From Lachnospiraceae bacterium (GTDB taxonomy: Bacteria > Bacillota > Clostridia > Lachnospirales > Lachnospiraceae), in assembly GCA_017473115.1 (NCBI GenBank), contig JAFUNC010000010.1, forward strand, positions 86,911 through 150,910: DNA of 64,000 nt, read 5' to 3'. Position 1 is the stretch's first letter, and every line of letters begins with the position of its first letter. Below the pieces are notes generated by a model that was not told where the DNA came from, did not search any database, and saw only the letters and a program-made list of their open reading frames with translations. Shown in pieces: positions 18,118 to 26,750 of this stretch. A program made the translations under genes and the position numbers.

Positions 18118-18999
18118 ATGTTGGTAAGAAAAAAAGACGTAACAACGGAAAAGAAAGAGGTGAAGGCATTAACACTTTTAAGTTTAGTGGAGAGTTTGGA
18201 AGAATTTCGCAAACTGGGATATTTTTATTTCAATCAGTTGGTTGTTTGCTCGGATGAAGCGGGTATTACGATGGGAAAAGAAAGGGAAAAGTTATGTTTG
18301 CCACCGGAGTGGAACGCAAAGAACATAAAAGAAAAAAATATCGCAGTAGTAGGAATTTGTTTTAAACACATTCTTACGAATAAGGAAAAGTACTTGTTTA
18401 TACAGGATGAAATGTTTGAGGGCGAGATGCAAACGGTAATATGGACGGGGGATGGTTTTGCTGACGAATATCAAAAAAACGGAAGAATTGATTATGCAAA
18501 AGATATGCCTGTACTATTTGAAGAAATTTTACAAAGATGTGAAATGAAAATTGTTCCCGGAAAAATTTATCAGTTAGATTTAGAGTGTTTTAAAGACACA
18601 ATCCAAGATTCTTTATTTGCATTTCTGTACCGGCACCATTATAGGCAAAGAAAAGAGGGAAAAGTAGCAATGAAAGAAGAGAAAAAGGCAGCAAACAGTT
18701 TTGCCTGGGCCGGTGAATTTCTTGCTCCGTATAAGTGCTGGGATAATTGTATGTACGCAGAAATTATGATATATCACCGTGAATCTAAAGAATGGGAATA
18801 TTTTGATGATAACTTGAAACGGGTCTGGAGTGAAGAAATGACGGATGTTTATGTGGCGCGATGTGAGGAGAGCCTTACGGAAGTGGGACCGTTTGATGAA
18901 ATAAAAATACCGCTGAAACTGCTTAGTGCCGGAAGTGAAATGGATCAGTATCTGGAAGGATACCGGTTTTTAGATTTTAAACTTAAGTGTTGCGAATAA
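18118..18999 (+). CDS. Unrecognised protein, first of two tandem paralogues
   Basis: 293 residues from the ATG at 18118, seven bases after AAAAAGGAGG; a GTG 27 bases upstream is in frame but lacks a site. No signal peptide or membrane helix is seen. The sequence is rich in aromatic and charged residues and alternates strand-like segments. Segments such as EEFRKLGYFYF, FKHILTNKEKYLFI and SFAWAGEFL line up with IRELRDYGFFYHYEW, FVHFLSGEKKYLHV and KCWVGEFI in the next gene, so the two are paralogues. The function is unknown. The A+T-rich codon use (AAA, GAA, ATA) and nearby integrase suggest an acquired cassette. Confidence 0.7.
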   Translation: MLVRKKDVTTEKKEVKALTLLSLVESLEEFRKLGYFYFNQLVVCSDEAGITMGKEREKLCLPPEWNAKNIKEKNIAVVGICFKHILTNKEKYLFIQDEMFEGEMQTVIWTGDGFADEYQKNGRIDYAKDMPVLFEEILQRCEMKIVPGKIYQLDLECFKDTIQDSLFAFLYRHHYRQRKEGKVAMKEEKKAANSFAWAGEFLAPYKCWDNCMYAEIMIYHRESKEWEYFDDNLKRVWSEEMTDVYVARCEESLTEVGPFDEIKIPLKLLSAGSEMDQYLEGYRFLDFKLKCCE

Positions 19000-19032
19000 A
19001 AGTGCAGGATGAGAAAGGAAGGAATTTATAAA

Positions 19033-20553
19033 ATGGCATTGACACGGTTAAGACAAAGAAGAAATTGGAATGAAATGGATAGCGAAAGATTCAGTTATGG
19101 TAATTTAATAAGAAAAATCAGGGAATTAAGAGACTATGGATTTTTTTATCATTATGAATGGTATCGGGACAGTGAAAACGGTGAGCAGGATCAGTTGTGG
19201 AAGTATGATAAGGTATGGCTTGAGCGCGTTATTACAAAAAAGTGGTTACAAAAAAACATGACAGAGATTTCTATGGAATTTGTGCATTTTCTCTCCGGAG
19301 AAAAGAAGTATCTGCACGTGGTTTGGAAAAATTACGGGTGCAGAGACGCAAAGCGGGCTTTTTTATATATGGACAGAAGAAAAGCCGTTGAGGAAGAAAG
19401 TGCAATGAAGCAAAATGCCGGGACGGCATGCTTTGATAAGATAATTTTAGATTGCGATGCATATATGGCGAAAGAGAAAGTTTATGAAATTTTTGAATAT
19501 GGTATAAGATGCAGGGATGAAAACTTTTTGGCTGTGTTAAGCAAGAATAGATATAAGCAGACAAAAGTTTCAATGAAAACTTTTGATACGGTAGAAAAGG
19601 AATATAAATGCTGGGTGGGAGAGTTTATACAGGAGAATGTAACGGAGAAAAAGAATGCAGAGTATCTGTATCTGTTAAAAGTGCAAAAGTACGAGATATA
19701 TGGTGATAAGCCTCCTTATGGAAAGGGTAAGATAAGTGTTAAGTATTTTATGCAAAAGACGGAGAATAGAAAAGAGGAAATTGAGATCGATAATATTGGA
19801 AAATTATGTTTACGTGATATGCAGTGGACTGAGTGCTTTTTGGGGAATTATTATGATTTGCCCGAGGAAGAATGTGTGATTCAGAAAACTGTTGTCCGCG
19901 ATGTACAATATTGTCATGATACAAAAGATGTATTGGCGTTATGGTTTGGGGAAATCAAAGAAAAAGGATATATGTATCGTCGTGAGCAAGTTTGGCTTGC
20001 AGAGGATGAGAGCAGGGAAAAGGAAGAGGTGATAAAAGGCGTAAGCGGTTTAAACTCGAAGTTTCTGAAATGTGGTCTTTCCGGAGTTTTAATCGAATTT
20101 GCCAATTCGCAGACGGGAGAAAATCTGTGCATAGAGATAGAACCGGAACGGATGCAGTATTATATCAGTAATGGAGCAAATGGAGGAAGATGTAAAAAAA
20201 TGCATACAGATTTTTTTCGGCAAGATCGTTCGCCGTTGGCAATTTTTTACGGGGAGAAAAAAACGTCGCCTTTTGAAGAAGAAATTATTTTGCCGGAACC
20301 GATTTGCCTGAAATTACTTAAAATGAATGATTTAATTGAGAAAGATCAGATTGATTTGAGTTATTTGTCGGGGCAGAAAGCGTTTCAGGAGTGGTTCGGA
20401 CAGAAGTATTTTTCGGTAAGCGATTTGGAACGCTTAAATGATGAAAAATCGTTTCGGCGAGAGGAGTTGGAAAGAATGGCCAGGGCAAGACGTATTGCTC
20501 GGAGATTAAGGTATTCTATTGTTAAAACCCGGGAAACGGCGGCCGGAAGATAG
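19033..20553 (+). CDS. Unrecognised modular protein, second tandem paralogue
   Basis: 506 residues from the ATG at 19033, preceded by AAGGAAGGA; another ATG at 19009 is possible. Residues about 25-210 match the upstream gene in arrangement, and a second similar unit seems to begin near LWFGEIKEKGYMYRREQVW, followed by LIEFANSQTGENLCIEIE, so the protein looks like two modules. The C-terminus is a basic helix with ARRIARRLRYS. No catalytic motif or membrane segment is recognised. It lies 33 bp after its paralogue and is very likely in one operon with it. An out-of-frame coding-like stretch follows its stop. Confidence 0.68.
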   Translation: MALTRLRQRRNWNEMDSERFSYGNLIRKIRELRDYGFFYHYEWYRDSENGEQDQLWKYDKVWLERVITKKWLQKNMTEISMEFVHFLSGEKKYLHVVWKNYGCRDAKRAFLYMDRRKAVEEESAMKQNAGTACFDKIILDCDAYMAKEKVYEIFEYGIRCRDENFLAVLSKNRYKQTKVSMKTFDTVEKEYKCWVGEFIQENVTEKKNAEYLYLLKVQKYEIYGDKPPYGKGKISVKYFMQKTENRKEEIEIDNIGKLCLRDMQWTECFLGNYYDLPEEECVIQKTVVRDVQYCHDTKDVLALWFGEIKEKGYMYRREQVWLAEDESREKEEVIKGVSGLNSKFLKCGLSGVLIEFANSQTGENLCIEIEPERMQYYISNGANGGRCKKMHTDFFRQDRSPLAIFYGEKKTSPFEEEIILPEPICLKLLKMNDLIEKDQIDLSYLSGQKAFQEWFGQKYFSVSDLERLNDEKSFRREELERMARARRIARRLRYSIVKTRETAAGR

Positions 20554-20705
20554 AAGTGTATGCAAATGAGCAGAGAGACAGAGCTATATGTATATATGAT
20601 AAAGGGGATGTGGCAGATATTCGGTTTGTGGATAGATATATGAATGTGAATGAAGCGTTGTGCGGAAAGCGGATGCAGGTATGTGTTGATTTTGACGCTT
20701 TTTAA
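20526..20705 (+). pseudogene. Possible remnant of a third related module
   Basis: After the stop of the preceding gene, another frame stays open to a TAA at 20703-20705 with coding-like content including DIRFVDRYMNVNEAL and KRMQVCVDFDAF. It has no start codon with a ribosome site, and resembles in pattern the DCDAY region of the upstream paralogue. It may be a decayed module or a frameshifted C-terminal extension. Short length makes this tentative. Confidence 0.3.
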
Positions 20706-20813
20706 AAATATATTTCTCTTCGGAATTGTCAAAATATACCTCAAACCTCTTCCAATTTGTGCGACAATTTGATACAATAATACTATGTATTGGAATACAG
20801 GGGAGGGACTTAC

Positions 20814-22418
20814 ATGAAACTTACTTTTGTGGGCGCTACACATGAGGTTACGGGCAGTTGTCATTATCTGCATGCCTGTGGGAAACATATCCTTGTGGAT
20901 TGTGGTATGGAACAGGGCATTAATGTATATGAGAACGTGGAAATTCCCGTAGAACCGGCGTTGATTGATTATGTTTTGTTGACACATGCGCATGTTGACC
21001 ATTCGGGTCATTTGCCTCTTTTGTACGCAAGAGGATTCCGAGGACAGGTCATTACAACGGATGCGACGGCGGATTTGTGCAGTATTATGTTACGTGACTG
21101 TGCACATATCCAGATGCAGGAAGCAGAATGGAAGAGTCGTAAGGCAAAACGTCACTCTGACCATGAAAAACCGGAACCGCTCTACACCATGGAAGATGCC
21201 GACGGCATTATTAAAAGAATTATTCCCTATCATTATGACCATAAATTTGAATTGTGTCCGGGTATTGAACTCCGTTTTACCGATGTGGGACATTTGCTTG
21301 GTTCTGCCAGCATTGAAGTATGGATTTGTGAAAACGGCGTAAATAAAAAGATTGTATTTTCCGGAGACATCGGTAATACGGATCAGCCTCTGCTCCGCGA
21401 TCCGCAGTTTATCAAAGAAGCGGATTATGTGGTTATGGAATCTACTTACGGTACCCGTATTCATTCCAACGAGAAGCCTGATTATGTAAGAGATTTGACT
21501 GAAATTCTGCAGGAAACCTTTGACAGAGGCGGTAATGTGGTCATTCCTTCTTTTGCAGTAGGCAGAACGCAGGAAATGCTTTATTTCTTACGCCAGATTA
21601 AGAATCAGGGCCTCGTAAAAGGTCACGAGAATTTTAAGGTATTTGTGGATAGTCCTCTTGCGGTGGAAGCAACCGGTATTTTCCAGATGAATGTGCAGTA
21701 TTGTTATGATGAAGAAGCGCTTGCTTTGGTAAAGGCCGGAATTAATCCCATTGCATTTCCGGGATTAAATCTTTCCATTACCAGTGAAGAATCCAAGGCA
21801 ATTAACTTTGATGATGACCCTAAGGTTATTCTTTCTGCTTCCGGTATGTGTGAAGCCGGTCGTATCCGCCATCACTTGAAGCATAACTTATGGCGTCCCG
21901 AGTCTACGATTTTGTTCGTAGGTTATCAGTCTGTAGGAACCTTAGGACGTATTCTCGTTGAAGGTGTGGATGAAGTAAGGTTGTTTGGTGAGCCTATTGA
22001 GGTTCGCGCACAGATTCGTACACTTGCCGGAATGAGCGGTCATGCCGATAAGAACGGTTTGATTCAGTGGTTACAGGCGATTGAAACCAATCCGGAACGT
22101 GTATTCGTTGTACACGGTGAAGATATGACCTGTAATGCATTTACGGATTGCTTGAAGCATGAATACGGCTACAATGCTTATGCGCCTTTTAGCGGTACCA
22201 GAGTAAATCTTGTCACCAACGAAATTGAGTACGAAGCATATCCCGTTCCTGTTAAGAAGAAAGAAACCCAAAAGAGAGTTACCGAAGTCTTTGCGCGCCT
22301 CCTGGCAGCAGGAAATCGTTTGCTTGCAGTTATTGCCAAGAACGAAGGCGGAGCAAACAAAGACTTGGCAAAGTTTGCTGACCAAATTAATTCCCTTTGT
22401 GATAAATGGGACAGATAG
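20814..22418 (+). CDS. MBL-fold/beta-CASP metallohydrolase (RNA-processing-like)
   Basis: 534 residues from the ATG at 20814 after GGGGAGGG. It has a metallo-beta-lactamase core with GATHEVTGSCH and the zinc motif THAHVDHSGHLP, further ligands in DVGHLLGSAS and FSGDIGN, then a beta-CASP insert and the GMSGHADKNGL motif near the end. This layout matches bacterial and archaeal CPSF-like enzymes related to RNA nucleases. The product is predicted cytoplasmic and probably cuts RNA, though the substrate is unknown. A tail of about 70 residues follows the conserved core. It is a single-gene unit with its own terminator, and with it the ordinary chromosome seems to resume after the accessory stretch. 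Confidence 0.87.
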   Translation: MKLTFVGATHEVTGSCHYLHACGKHILVDCGMEQGINVYENVEIPVEPALIDYVLLTHAHVDHSGHLPLLYARGFRGQVITTDATADLCSIMLRDCAHIQMQEAEWKSRKAKRHSDHEKPEPLYTMEDADGIIKRIIPYHYDHKFELCPGIELRFTDVGHLLGSASIEVWICENGVNKKIVFSGDIGNTDQPLLRDPQFIKEADYVVMESTYGTRIHSNEKPDYVRDLTEILQETFDRGGNVVIPSFAVGRTQEMLYFLRQIKNQGLVKGHENFKVFVDSPLAVEATGIFQMNVQYCYDEEALALVKAGINPIAFPGLNLSITSEESKAINFDDDPKVILSASGMCEAGRIRHHLKHNLWRPESTILFVGYQSVGTLGRILVEGVDEVRLFGEPIEVRAQIRTLAGMSGHADKNGLIQWLQAIETNPERVFVVHGEDMTCNAFTDCLKHEYGYNAYAPFSGTRVNLVTNEIEYEAYPVPVKKKETQKRVTEVFARLLAAGNRLLAVIAKNEGGANKDLAKFADQINSLCDKWDR

Positions 22419-22432
22419 AATGAATGTGATAA

Positions 22433-22466
22433 AAGGAACAGTTGCTGTGGCGACTGTTCCTTTTTT
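22433..22466 (+). terminator. Terminator of the MBL gene
   Basis: Stem AAGGAACAGT / ACTGTTCCTT (22433-22442, 22453-22462), then TTTTTT; lies just after the gene and before the convergent MocR gene end. Confidence 0.9.
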
Positions 22467-22518
22467 GTGTTTTTTATTTGGGGCGGATTGTTATTTTACA
22501 GCAGGACAAATGATATAA

Positions 22519-23919
22519 TTATGCAAATATCCCCCGGAAAAGTCTGTCGACCGCTTCTTCTATTTTGGCAGGTTCCATACCGGAGTAATTAATAATCAGA
22601 GTATGTTTTTTTGCATCTTTTTTATCATAAAAATATTCGCTGAGGCAGGATGCGCGGATTCCTTTGTCAGCAATTCGCTTAATTAATTCTTCGTCAGAAT
22701 ATTTGGTATCTGCTTCCAACAGAAAATGCAGACCGGCATGCTCTTCTTTGATTTTAACTTTGTTATAGTGTACCTGTTTTTTGATGCAGGAGAGAATGGT
22801 ATCTCTTTGCATACGATAATAATTGCGCATACGGTTAATGTGTTTCTCGAGATACCCTTTTTCGATGAACTGGTAGAGGGTATATTGGTCAAAATTAGAA
22901 ACGGTACATGCATAAAAGTTGAGTGTTTGGTGATAGGTTTCGGCCAGTGCTTTCGGCAGTACCATATAACTGATACGTATGGTAGAACTCAAACTCTTGG
23001 AAAAAGTATTCATATAAATTACTTTGCCGGCGGAATCGATACTTTGCAGGGTGGGAATCGGTTTACCGGTCAGTCGAAATTCACTGTCGTAATCATCTTC
23101 GATGATATAGCGGCTGGAATTTTGCATTGCCCACTGCAGCAATTCGTATCTTCGCCGGATTGGTGTGACAATACCCGTAGGAAAATGGTGGGAAGGGGAT
23201 ATGTGCAGAATATCAGCCTCCGTTTTTTCTAACGAAGCAACGTTAACGCCGTTTTTATCCATGGGAACGTGAACGCAGGAGACGTCGTTGGCTTCGTATA
23301 CGTGGGTAATTTTTTGATAGCCGGGATCTTCCACGGCATAAATTTTATCACGGCCCAGCAACTGGATTAAAATATTATACAGATACTCTGTTCCGGCGCC
23401 TACGAGAATCTGCTCCGGTTCCACAAGAATACCGCGGAACTGATAGAGGTAGTCGGCGATGGCTTCGCGGAGGGGCAGAATACCGCCGGAAGGAGAACGT
23501 TGCATCAGTTCATTGGCATAATCTGCCATAGTCAGTCGGGTTAATTTGTTCCAGGTGGCGAAAGGAAATGTATCGGCTAACGTGGAATTGTTTGCAAAAT
23601 CTTCAAAAAAAGTCTGCGAAGTCTCCGGTAAACTTCGAACTCTCTCCGGACGTATGGTTACCAAGGGCTTTTGCGAACTGATGTCACTGACATAAAAACC
23701 GCTTTTGGGTACGGAATACAAATAACCCTCCGCCATTAACTGGTTGTAACTGTTTTCTACCGTAATGACACTGATGTTTAAATGTTTGGCAAGTGCCCGC
23801 TTGGAAGGTAGTTTTTCGCCTGCTTTCAGTATGCCTGATAAAATGTCTTCCTTGATTTTATTATATAAAAATTCATACAGGCTCTCATTGCCTTTGTGTT
23901 CGAAAGAGTATGTCAGCAT
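22519..23919 (-). CDS. MocR/PdxR-type GntR regulator with aminotransferase domain
   Basis: 466 residues from the ATG at 23919, supported by an AGGGAG site; the open frame extends upstream but without one. The N-terminus is a GntR winged helix (GEKLPSKRALAKHLNISVITVENSYNQL, split here only as a description of residues about 40-70), joined to a fold-type I aminotransferase domain with the PLP lysine in NTFSKSLSS. Such regulators sense PLP or an amino acid. It is divergent from a pyridoxal kinase gene, strongly suggesting a PdxR role in vitamin B6 salvage. A perfect inverted repeat TGACCTTA/TAAGGTCA lies between the genes. Confidence 0.9.
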   Translation of the reverse strand: MLTYSFEHKGNESLYEFLYNKIKEDILSGILKAGEKLPSKRALAKHLNISVITVENSYNQLMAEGYLYSVPKSGFYVSDISSQKPLVTIRPERVRSLPETSQTFFEDFANNSTLADTFPFATWNKLTRLTMADYANELMQRSPSGGILPLREAIADYLYQFRGILVEPEQILVGAGTEYLYNILIQLLGRDKIYAVEDPGYQKITHVYEANDVSCVHVPMDKNGVNVASLEKTEADILHISPSHHFPTGIVTPIRRRYELLQWAMQNSSRYIIEDDYDSEFRLTGKPIPTLQSIDSAGKVIYMNTFSKSLSSTIRISYMVLPKALAETYHQTLNFYACTVSNFDQYTLYQFIEKGYLEKHINRMRNYYRMQRDTILSCIKKQVHYNKVKIKEEHAGLHFLLEADTKYSDEELIKRIADKGIRASCLSEYFYDKKDAKKHTLIINYSGMEPAKIEEAVDRLFRGIFA

Positions 23920-23948
23920 AAAAATTCTCCCTTTTAAAGTCCAAAAAC

Positions 23949-24006
23949 TGACCTTAAAGAAAAGTTTTGAATTGAACATTTTAATAAGGTCAAATAAAAG
24001 TATAAT
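23949..24006 (+). promoter_or_regulatory. Candidate PdxR-type operator and kinase promoter
   Basis: TGACCTTA (23949-23956) and its exact complement TAAGGTCA (23985-23992) are centred 36 bp apart. The right half ends eight bases before TATAAT (24001-24006). No -35 box lies at 16-18 bp from it, which fits activation by the bound MocR protein. Confidence 0.55.
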
Positions 24007-24115
24007 GTACAGTGTAGCAAATGTAAAGTACGATGATGAAATTTGTGAGGCACCGGGCAGAAGTTTGCTTGGGAAGTATACATAGAGCATTGATGGAAAA
24101 GGAGAGTAACAGAAT

Positions 24116-24949
24116 ATGAAAAGAATTGTAACCGTTCAGGATATTTCATGTGTGGGAAAATGTTCCCTTACCGTGGCATTGCCCATTATTTCGGCTATGG
24201 GTGTAGAGACGGCAATCATACCGACGGCGGTTTTATCCACCCATACCATGTTCAGTGAATTTACCTGTAAGGATTTGACCGATCAGGTGGAACCGATCAC
24301 AGCGCATTGGAAGAGAGAAAAATTAGATTTTGATGCAATTTATACCGGATATCTTGCATCGGAAGAGCAGATTGCACTTTTAAAAAAGATGTTTTCCGAT
24401 TTTAAGACGGAGAAGAATTTGATTGTAGTGGACCCGGCAATGGCGGACAACGGTAAGTTGTATCCGGCGTTTGATGAAAAGTTTGCAAAGAAGATGGCAG
24501 AACTTTGCGGATGTGCAGATATGATCTTGCCGAATATCACGGAAGCCTCTTTTATGACGGGCATTGAATACAGGGAAAATTATGATGAGGCTTATGTCAA
24601 AGAGATGTTGCTTGCCTTGGCAAAACTGGGTGCGAAGACCGTGATTCTGACCGGCGTAAGTTTTAAGGAAGGAACTACCGGTGTTATGGGGTACGACAGT
24701 GCGTCGGGAGAATTCCATTATTACTGTCATACCAAACATGCGCAGTCATATCACGGAACCGGTGATATTTTCTCCAGCACATTTGTGGGAGCGATGATGA
24801 ACGGCCTTACCTGGCAGGAAGCAATCAAAGTGGCAGCAGACTATACTGCGGAATGCATTCGTATTACTATGGAAGATGAAGAAGGATGCTGGTATGGTGT
24901 AAACTTTGAGACTGCAATCCCCGGGCTTTTGAAGGCACTTGGGAAGTAG
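24116..24949 (+). CDS. pdxK: Pyridoxal/pyridoxamine kinase
   Basis: Phosphorylates pyridoxal, pyridoxamine or pyridoxine to the active cofactor form. 277 residues of the PfkB/ribokinase-like fold, starting KRIVTVQDISCVGKCSLT, with PTAVLSTHT substrate residues, DPAMADNGKLY, the ATP-site region LPNITEA, and the catalytic GTGD near residue 217. The start follows AAGGAGAG. It is divergent from a MocR regulator that probably controls it. Whether it should be called PdxK or PdxY cannot be settled from sequence. A terminator follows at 25003. Confidence 0.92.
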   Translation: MKRIVTVQDISCVGKCSLTVALPIISAMGVETAIIPTAVLSTHTMFSEFTCKDLTDQVEPITAHWKREKLDFDAIYTGYLASEEQIALLKKMFSDFKTEKNLIVVDPAMADNGKLYPAFDEKFAKKMAELCGCADMILPNITEASFMTGIEYRENYDEAYVKEMLLALAKLGAKTVILTGVSFKEGTTGVMGYDSASGEFHYYCHTKHAQSYHGTGDIFSSTFVGAMMNGLTWQEAIKVAADYTAECIRITMEDEEGCWYGVNFETAIPGLLKALGK

Positions 24950-25002
24950 GAACTTTACAAAATGAATCATATAATGAACGGAAAAATATCATAGACTGAA
25001 TC

Positions 25003-25046
25003 AGGTTGCAAAATTTTTTGAAAATTTTTGCAACCTTTTCATTTTT
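25003..25046 (+). terminator. Terminator of the pyridoxal kinase gene
   Basis: Inverted repeat AGGTTGCAAAATTTT / AAAATTTTTGCAACCT followed by TTTTCATTTTT. Confidence 0.75.
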
Positions 25047-25105
25047 GACACAGTGTTATAGGCAAAGGGGCTGAAATATATTTATAAAAAAAGGAGATTG
25101 AAAAA

Positions 25106-25426
25106 ATGAAGAAAGTAGTATCCTGTATATTATCATTTTTACCTTTGTTAATGATTTTTTTAACGATGATTGTTTTCTTTCTGTCGTACTTTATTATTGG
25201 GGAAGGAACTATGACTGCCGGCGAAACAATTTTCATGTTGGGACTGGTGTTATTCACGCTGATTGCTGTTGTATTGACATTTGCCCTGATGATATGGTAT
25301 ATGATAAAGGCATGTAAGAATCCGGAGTTTTCTGTGGGAATGAAGGTCCTTTGGTGTGTGCTGTTATATTGCTTCAATATTATGGCATTTCCGGTTTATT
25401 GGATTCTGTATATTCGAAAAGAATAA
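25106..25426 (+). CDS. Small membrane protein, first of a tandem pair
   Basis: 106 residues with three hydrophobic segments (about 8-32, 40-70, 83-101). It shares its first residues (MKKxxSCILSFLP), the middle FSVGMKVLWC, and the end PVYWxxxxRKE with the next gene, so they arose by duplication. Even the ribosome site AAAAGGAGATT is shared. Family and function not recognised; no enzymatic motif. Confidence 0.7.
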   Translation: MKKVVSCILSFLPLLMIFLTMIVFFLSYFIIGEGTMTAGETIFMLGLVLFTLIAVVLTFALMIWYMIKACKNPEFSVGMKVLWCVLLYCFNIMAFPVYWILYIRKE

Positions 25427-25456
25427 AATAGTTTGTACATAAAAGGAGATTCTAAA

Positions 25457-25789
25457 ATGAAAAAAACAATGTCTTGTATCTTAAGTTTTTTACCCACTGT
25501 TTTGATTGTGTTGGGTATGATTACATTAATTATTATTACCGGTTTCCAGAACAGCGGATTTGAAACCGGCGTGTTTGTAACCATTTTGCAGATTTTAGCG
25601 TTGATGGTTGAAATGGCAGGTTGGATTATGGGATTTGTAATGATGATTATTTACATTGTCAAAACCATCAAAAACAAAAATTTCAGCGTGGGAATCAAAA
25701 TTCTCTGGTGCGCATTGCTCTTTTATCTGAGCGTATTCTTATTCGCGATTCTGCCTGTTTACTGGTTTGTGGTAGTGCGCAAGGAATAG
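25457..25789 (+). CDS. Small membrane protein, second of a tandem pair
   Basis: 110 residues starting at the ATG after AAAAGGAGA; an earlier in-frame ATG at 25433 lacks a site. Membrane segments at about 9-30, 38-66 and 80-105. The end PVYWFVVVRKE matches the upstream gene's PVYWILYIRKE, and FSVGIKILWC matches FSVGMKVLWC. It is 30 bp after its paralogue, certainly the same transcript. A hairpin repeat (copy C) lies 31 bp downstream in place of an ordinary terminator. Confidence 0.7.
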   Translation: MKKTMSCILSFLPTVLIVLGMITLIIITGFQNSGFETGVFVTILQILALMVEMAGWIMGFVMMIIYIVKTIKNKNFSVGIKILWCALLFYLSVFLFAILPVYWFVVVRKE

Positions 25790-25820
25790 GTTTCATCCCT
25801 TACACATAATACAAAAACAA

Positions 25821-25957
25821 GGTGAGGAAGATATCTGTATTTCGAAGGGCGTTTTGGCTCCGTCGGTGCTTGGATTGCGTATTTTGCAATCCTATGCACC
25901 GCTACGTTGAGACAAGCGAGCGGGAGCGTCCCTGAGAAAACAGATATCTTCCTCACC
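25821..25957. repeat. Dispersed hairpin repeat, copy C (reverse orientation)
   Basis: 137 bp element with perfect 18-base inverted arms: GGTGAGGAAGATATCTGT at 25821-25838 and its complement at 25940-25957. Inside, reading the minus strand, GGACGCTCCCGCTCG corresponds to GGAACACGCTCGCGCTCG of copies A and B; on the plus strand GCGTTTTGGC and GTGCTTG and GCTACGT match the reverse complement of copy A. The arms share no sequence with those of A or B. It sits between convergent genes and may act as a terminator. Confidence 0.65.
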
Positions 25958-25975
25958 GTATTATTTATAAAAAAC

Positions 25976-26740
25976 CTATTTCTTCTGTTGATATACCGGG
26001 TCGGCAGGATAGCCGCCTTTTAATTTCTGCATGCCGCGTTGGATGGCGTCTCTGGAATTCTTCCAGTCTGCATCTTTGTTGCGGTAGTCAAATTTCTCTA
26101 CCAGCCAGGAAACGTCTTCCTGTAAACGGTCCATATGCTTGGTCTGTAACTCAAACATAGCCGGATAAAACTCTGCCTTTTGTTTATCGTTCAACTTACT
26201 TTCACCTGCTTCGCACAAATCGCCGAAGTGGTGGAGGCAGAAGCCTTTGCTGTTTTTTACTTTTTCTACGAATTCAGGGTCTCTTTTATACATAACGAAA
26301 AAGGTATCCAAATAACGCTCGTAGGTGTCTGCAAATCGTTTGCAGATATAGCAGGAAGCATCTTTCTCTTTTATCCAGGCTGCTACGGAATTCTTGCATT
26401 CCGGACCGGATTTGGCAAATTTGGAACGGAAGGTGGTTTTCTCGGGCTGATACTTCTTCATCACGTCCGCCATCTGCTTACGCATTTCCATATAATGTGT
26501 TTTCAAAATCCATGCATTACCCAATGTGTTGCCATAGTCGAACATCTTTTTGAAATGTGCACGGCAGAACCCCGCTTTGTCGGTGGCTTCACGGACATCG
26601 CTTTCCATGTAGGAAGAACCGGAGCCTAAGGCGAAGTCCAAAAGATCCTGTTCCACTTCGCGTTCCACAAAGCAAAACGGACATTCATCGTGGGCATTCA
26701 TTGCATCGTTTAAAGGTATGGTATATAACTGTTCTTTCAT
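25976..26740 (-). CDS. DUF6062-like protein with duplicated cysteine motifs
   Basis: 254 residues, no membrane segment. Two similar blocks occur: CPFC followed by GFCRAHF (about 21-63) and CYIC followed by GFCLHHF (about 131-172), suggesting an internal duplication with two metal- or cluster-binding sites (each CxxC plus CxxH). It resembles the DUF6062 family of Clostridia, of unknown role; that name is from memory of the pattern. The start is close to a dyad ATACAGCC/GGCTGTAT upstream. Probably in one operon with the gene at 26821-27528, 80 bp upstream. Confidence 0.7.
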   Translation of the reverse strand: MKEQLYTIPLNDAMNAHDECPFCFVEREVEQDLLDFALGSGSSYMESDVREATDKAGFCRAHFKKMFDYGNTLGNAWILKTHYMEMRKQMADVMKKYQPEKTTFRSKFAKSGPECKNSVAAWIKEKDASCYICKRFADTYERYLDTFFVMYKRDPEFVEKVKNSKGFCLHHFGDLCEAGESKLNDKQKAEFYPAMFELQTKHMDRLQEDVSWLVEKFDYRNKDADWKNSRDAIQRGMQKLKGGYPADPVYQQKK

Positions 26741-26750
26741 AAGTGTACCG

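Noticed and set aside
20385-21011. 208-residue minus-strand open frame
   Set aside because: Covers the end of one gene, an intergenic gap and the start of the MBL gene; no ribosome site and no recognisable domain.
22726-23232. 168-residue plus-strand open frame inside the MocR gene
   Set aside because: Antisense to the conserved aminotransferase domain.
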